This document shows positions 5,082 to 5,713 of a stretch of 5,713 nucleotides of DNA, piece after piece. The DNA is from Chloroflexota bacterium (lineage in GTDB: Bacteria; Chloroflexota; Anaerolineae; Anaerolineales; UBA11579). Under the pieces are notes generated by a model that ran no database searches, had not been told where the DNA came from, and was given only the letters and a program-made list of their open reading frames with translations. The first letter of the stretch is position 1, and each line of letters opens with the position of its first letter. A program made the position numbers and the translations under genes. The DNA is taken from the NCBI GenBank assembly GCA_003250455.1, contig QKGK01000355.1, forward strand, positions 1 to 5,713. Reading direction: 5' to 3'.

Positions 5082-5713
5082 ATGACATTTATCACCACCT
5101 ATTTACCTTTCATCTCCTCGATCATCAGCCTTGTATTTGCCTTTTTTGTGCTCAAACGCTATGCCCAGCGCAAAGGCAGCCATCTGCTGCTCTGGGGCAT
5201 TGGGATGATCTTCTATGCCATCGGCGGCTTCTGTGAAGGCTACTATGGCGTTTTTGGCTGGAACCCGCTGGTCTTCCGGCTGTGGTATTTGTTTGGCGCC
5301 ATTCTTGTAGCGGCCTGGCTGGGACAGGGCACCGTCTACCTGCTGGCAAAGAAACCCTGGCCGACCGTCACCATGGTGATCCTTGGACTTGGTTCCATTT
5401 ACGGGCTGTACCGGGTTTTCACCGCCCAGCTGGACCCCTCCCTGCTGACCGTCAGCGTGCACACCGGCAGCGAGCTGAGCGGCCATGCCATCGTCACCGA
5501 CGGCGTGCGCGGCCTGACACCCCTGTTCAACATTTATGGCACGCTCACCCTAGTCGGTGGGGCGATCTGGTCTGCCTGGATCTTCTTCCGCAAGCGGGTG
5601 CTGCTGCACCGCACCATCGGCAATATCCTGATCGCCGCGGGGGCTCTGGCCCCGGCATTTGGCGGCGCGGGCAGCCGCTTTGGCATCCCCGCGGCGCTGT
5701 ATATCGGCGAGCT
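5082..5713 (+). CDS. Multi-pass membrane protein of unknown function, 3' partial
   Basis: The 210 complete codons before the window edge encode an integral membrane protein with about six helices visible: 5-25, 35-55, 64-88, 94-114, 150-169 and 178-196, with a seventh probably starting near 201. A hydrophilic loop of about 35 residues (115-149) separates helices 4 and 5. Recognisable phrases are LWGIGMIFYAIGGFCEGYYG (37-56), NPLVFRLWYLFGAILVAAWL (61-80) and RKRVLLHRTIGNILIAAGAL (170-189). They recall a conserved uncharacterised membrane family that I associate with Chloroflexota, but I cannot name it or any activity. The ATG at 5082 is preceded by GGAG (5069-5072) nine bases upstream. No stop occurs before the end of the window. 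Confidence 0.82.
   Translation, partial: MTFITTYLPFISSIISLVFAFFVLKRYAQRKGSHLLLWGIGMIFYAIGGFCEGYYGVFGWNPLVFRLWYLFGAILVAAWLGQGTVYLLAKKPWPTVTMVILGLGSIYGLYRVFTAQLDPSLLTVSVHTGSELSGHAIVTDGVRGLTPLFNIYGTLTLVGGAIWSAWIFFRKRVLLHRTIGNILIAAGALAPAFGGAGSRFGIPAALYIGE

Noticed and set aside
5103..5486. Minus-strand open frame of 127 residues
   Set aside because: It is antisense to the multi-pass membrane protein; its Gln/Gly/Asp-rich translation is typical of the complement of hydrophobic coding sequence.

Overview
The window looks like a piece of a Chloroflexota chromosome, most plausibly Anaerolineae-like. This placement is inferred from gene style: an FHA/winged-helix regulator next to a Hanks-type kinase, a PF13601-type winged-helix regulator paired with a membrane protein, BspA-like surface protein remnants, and moderately GC-rich genes separated by AT-rich spacers. 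No marker gene (rRNA, ribosomal protein) is present, so the assignment is tentative.

Layout. (1) Positions 2-994 (+) hold the 3' end of a secreted or surface protein that ends in two tandem jelly-roll, carbohydrate-binding-like domains. It is closed by a strong hairpin at 1014-1044 that probably also terminates the convergent minus-strand operon. (2) Positions 1098-2436 (-) are a two-gene operon: a Ser/Thr protein kinase anchored by a single C-terminal membrane helix, followed by a small two-helix membrane protein with a four-cysteine zinc ribbon. (3) Divergent from it, across a 105-bp region with a perfect 8-bp inverted repeat, is an FHA domain/OmpR-type winged-helix regulator (2542-3219, +) with its own terminator. 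Kinase, phosphothreonine reader and DNA-binding domain side by side suggest a phospho-signalling module that controls transcription, comparable in logic to mycobacterial PknH/EmbR but with the FHA and DNA-binding domains in the opposite order.

(4) Positions 3270-3744 are a 475-bp non-coding stretch. It contains an inverted pair of REP-like palindromes (3377-3453), a foldable segment (3501-3569), and then a near-consensus sigma-70 promoter (TTGACT-N16-TATAAT). Overlapping and downstream of the predicted start site lie a 21-bp palindrome and three 17-bp-phased iterons. (5) That promoter drives a two-gene operon (3745-4676, +): a polytopic membrane protein of unknown function and a small winged-helix regulator, which is likely to bind the iterons and autoregulate. 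(6) After a 12-bp-stem hairpin (4723-4753) come a 52-residue single-helix membrane protein (4882-5040) and the 5' part of a multi-pass membrane protein of unknown function (5082 to the window end).

Overall this is a regulation- and membrane-rich region with two apparently separate regulatory cassettes. The least described items are the kinase/FHA-winged-helix/zinc-ribbon module and the iteron-controlled membrane protein/winged-helix pair. All functional links are inferred from domains and layout.
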